In this document: in pieces, positions 63,761-64,000 of the stretch | How positions within the stretch are numbered: position 1 is the stretch's first letter | How the letters are laid out: each line of letters opens with the position of its first letter | Assembly (NCBI RefSeq): GCF_018294505.1 | Contig: NC_057814.1 | Location: 41,997,725-42,061,724 of the forward strand | Length of the DNA: 64,000 nt | Reading direction: 5' to 3' | Origin: Triticum aestivum | Lineage: Eukaryota; Streptophyta; Magnoliopsida; Poales; Poaceae | Made by a program: the position numbers and the translations under genes | The notes under the pieces: model-generated | Told to the model about the DNA's origin: nothing | The model's database searches: none | What the model saw: the letters and a program-made list of their open reading frames with translations, nothing else

Positions 63761-64000
63761 TGGGAAATAGGGATGGGGTGATATGTGTACCACATATATT
63801 TCTGATCTGAAGTCAGTATGCATTGCATTATATGCACATATTTATTTTAAGACGTAACTAACAGGGAAAATTGAATGAGTTGGCTGATAGAATTTGAAAG
63901 GACAGGTACCAACCAAGTCCAATTAAAAGATGGCGCATGCTCTTATGTACGAAATTGAAGACTTCAATTATGTGTGAAGACATTCAATGCTCAAATTTCC
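63761..64000 (+). repeat. Low-copy duplicated segment, copy C (runs off right edge)
   Basis: Starts TGGGAAATAGGGATGGGGTG and follows copy A: GCATTATATGCACATAT, TAACTAACAG, TTGAATGAGTTGGCTGAT, AAAAGATGGCGCATGC. The expected TATA region would lie just beyond the window. Confidence 0.75.

Overview
The window is repeat-rich plant nuclear DNA and looks like a Triticeae grass (wheat, Aegilops, rye or barley group). The evidence is two Angela/WIS-type copia solo LTRs of about 1.7 kb, CACTA transposons with subterminal motifs of the form CCTTTAGTCCCGGTT and TNP2 plus Ulp1-like genes, Helitron and PIF/Harbinger copies, and the habit of elements inserting into elements. Nothing bacterial, organellar or viral was seen. 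No intact ordinary host gene is visible. What remains of host genes is a frameshifted F-box gene (about 51.0-51.7 kb), a captured fragment of an ACT-domain STY-type protein kinase gene (about 34.9-35.2 kb) and a few unassigned exon-like pieces.

Layout. 0-0.6 kb: 3' end of a copia element. 1.9-5.6 kb: a decayed Harbinger element (minus strand) broken by a 244-bp Helitron and by a LINE-derived fragment. 5.7-6.4 kb: copy A of a low-copy duplicated segment with a TATA box; copy B is at 21.9-24.6 kb and carries its own Harbinger insertion; copy C runs off the right edge from 63.8 kb. 7.4-21.0 kb: a Helitron split by CACTA1 (7990-18868, TSD CAG), which has an open TNP2 transposase and a five-exon Ulp1-like second gene. 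25.4-27.1 kb: solo LTR.

30.1-48.7 kb is a four-level nest. A roughly 0.69-kb hAT element (TSD ATCACAGC) holds CACTA2 (30279-48127, TSD TAT). CACTA2's TNP2 gene is cut by CACTA3 (31652-40989, TSD AGG). CACTA3 carries host-gene fragments, a 663-bp tandem array and a second Angela-type solo LTR (35614-37323, TSD GAAGG). 48.8-50.9 kb: a short non-autonomous LTR element (TSD TTTCC) in the 5' region of the F-box pseudogene. 53.9-55.7 kb: Helitron. 56.2-62.4 kb: a copia element with an internal inversion and an extra inverted LTR. 62.8-63.3 kb: LINE zinc-binding-domain remnant.

How the parts work together. In both large CACTA elements TNP2 and the Ulp1-like gene lie head to tail. Each has its own TATA box directly downstream of a cluster of the same inverted motifs found at the element ends, so transposase could bind both ends and both promoters. 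Most other coding sequence is decayed. CACTA1 is the best candidate for a recently active element, but its second gene has two frameshifts in low-complexity tracts. All calls come from reading the sequence by eye; no alignment, database search or expression data were used.
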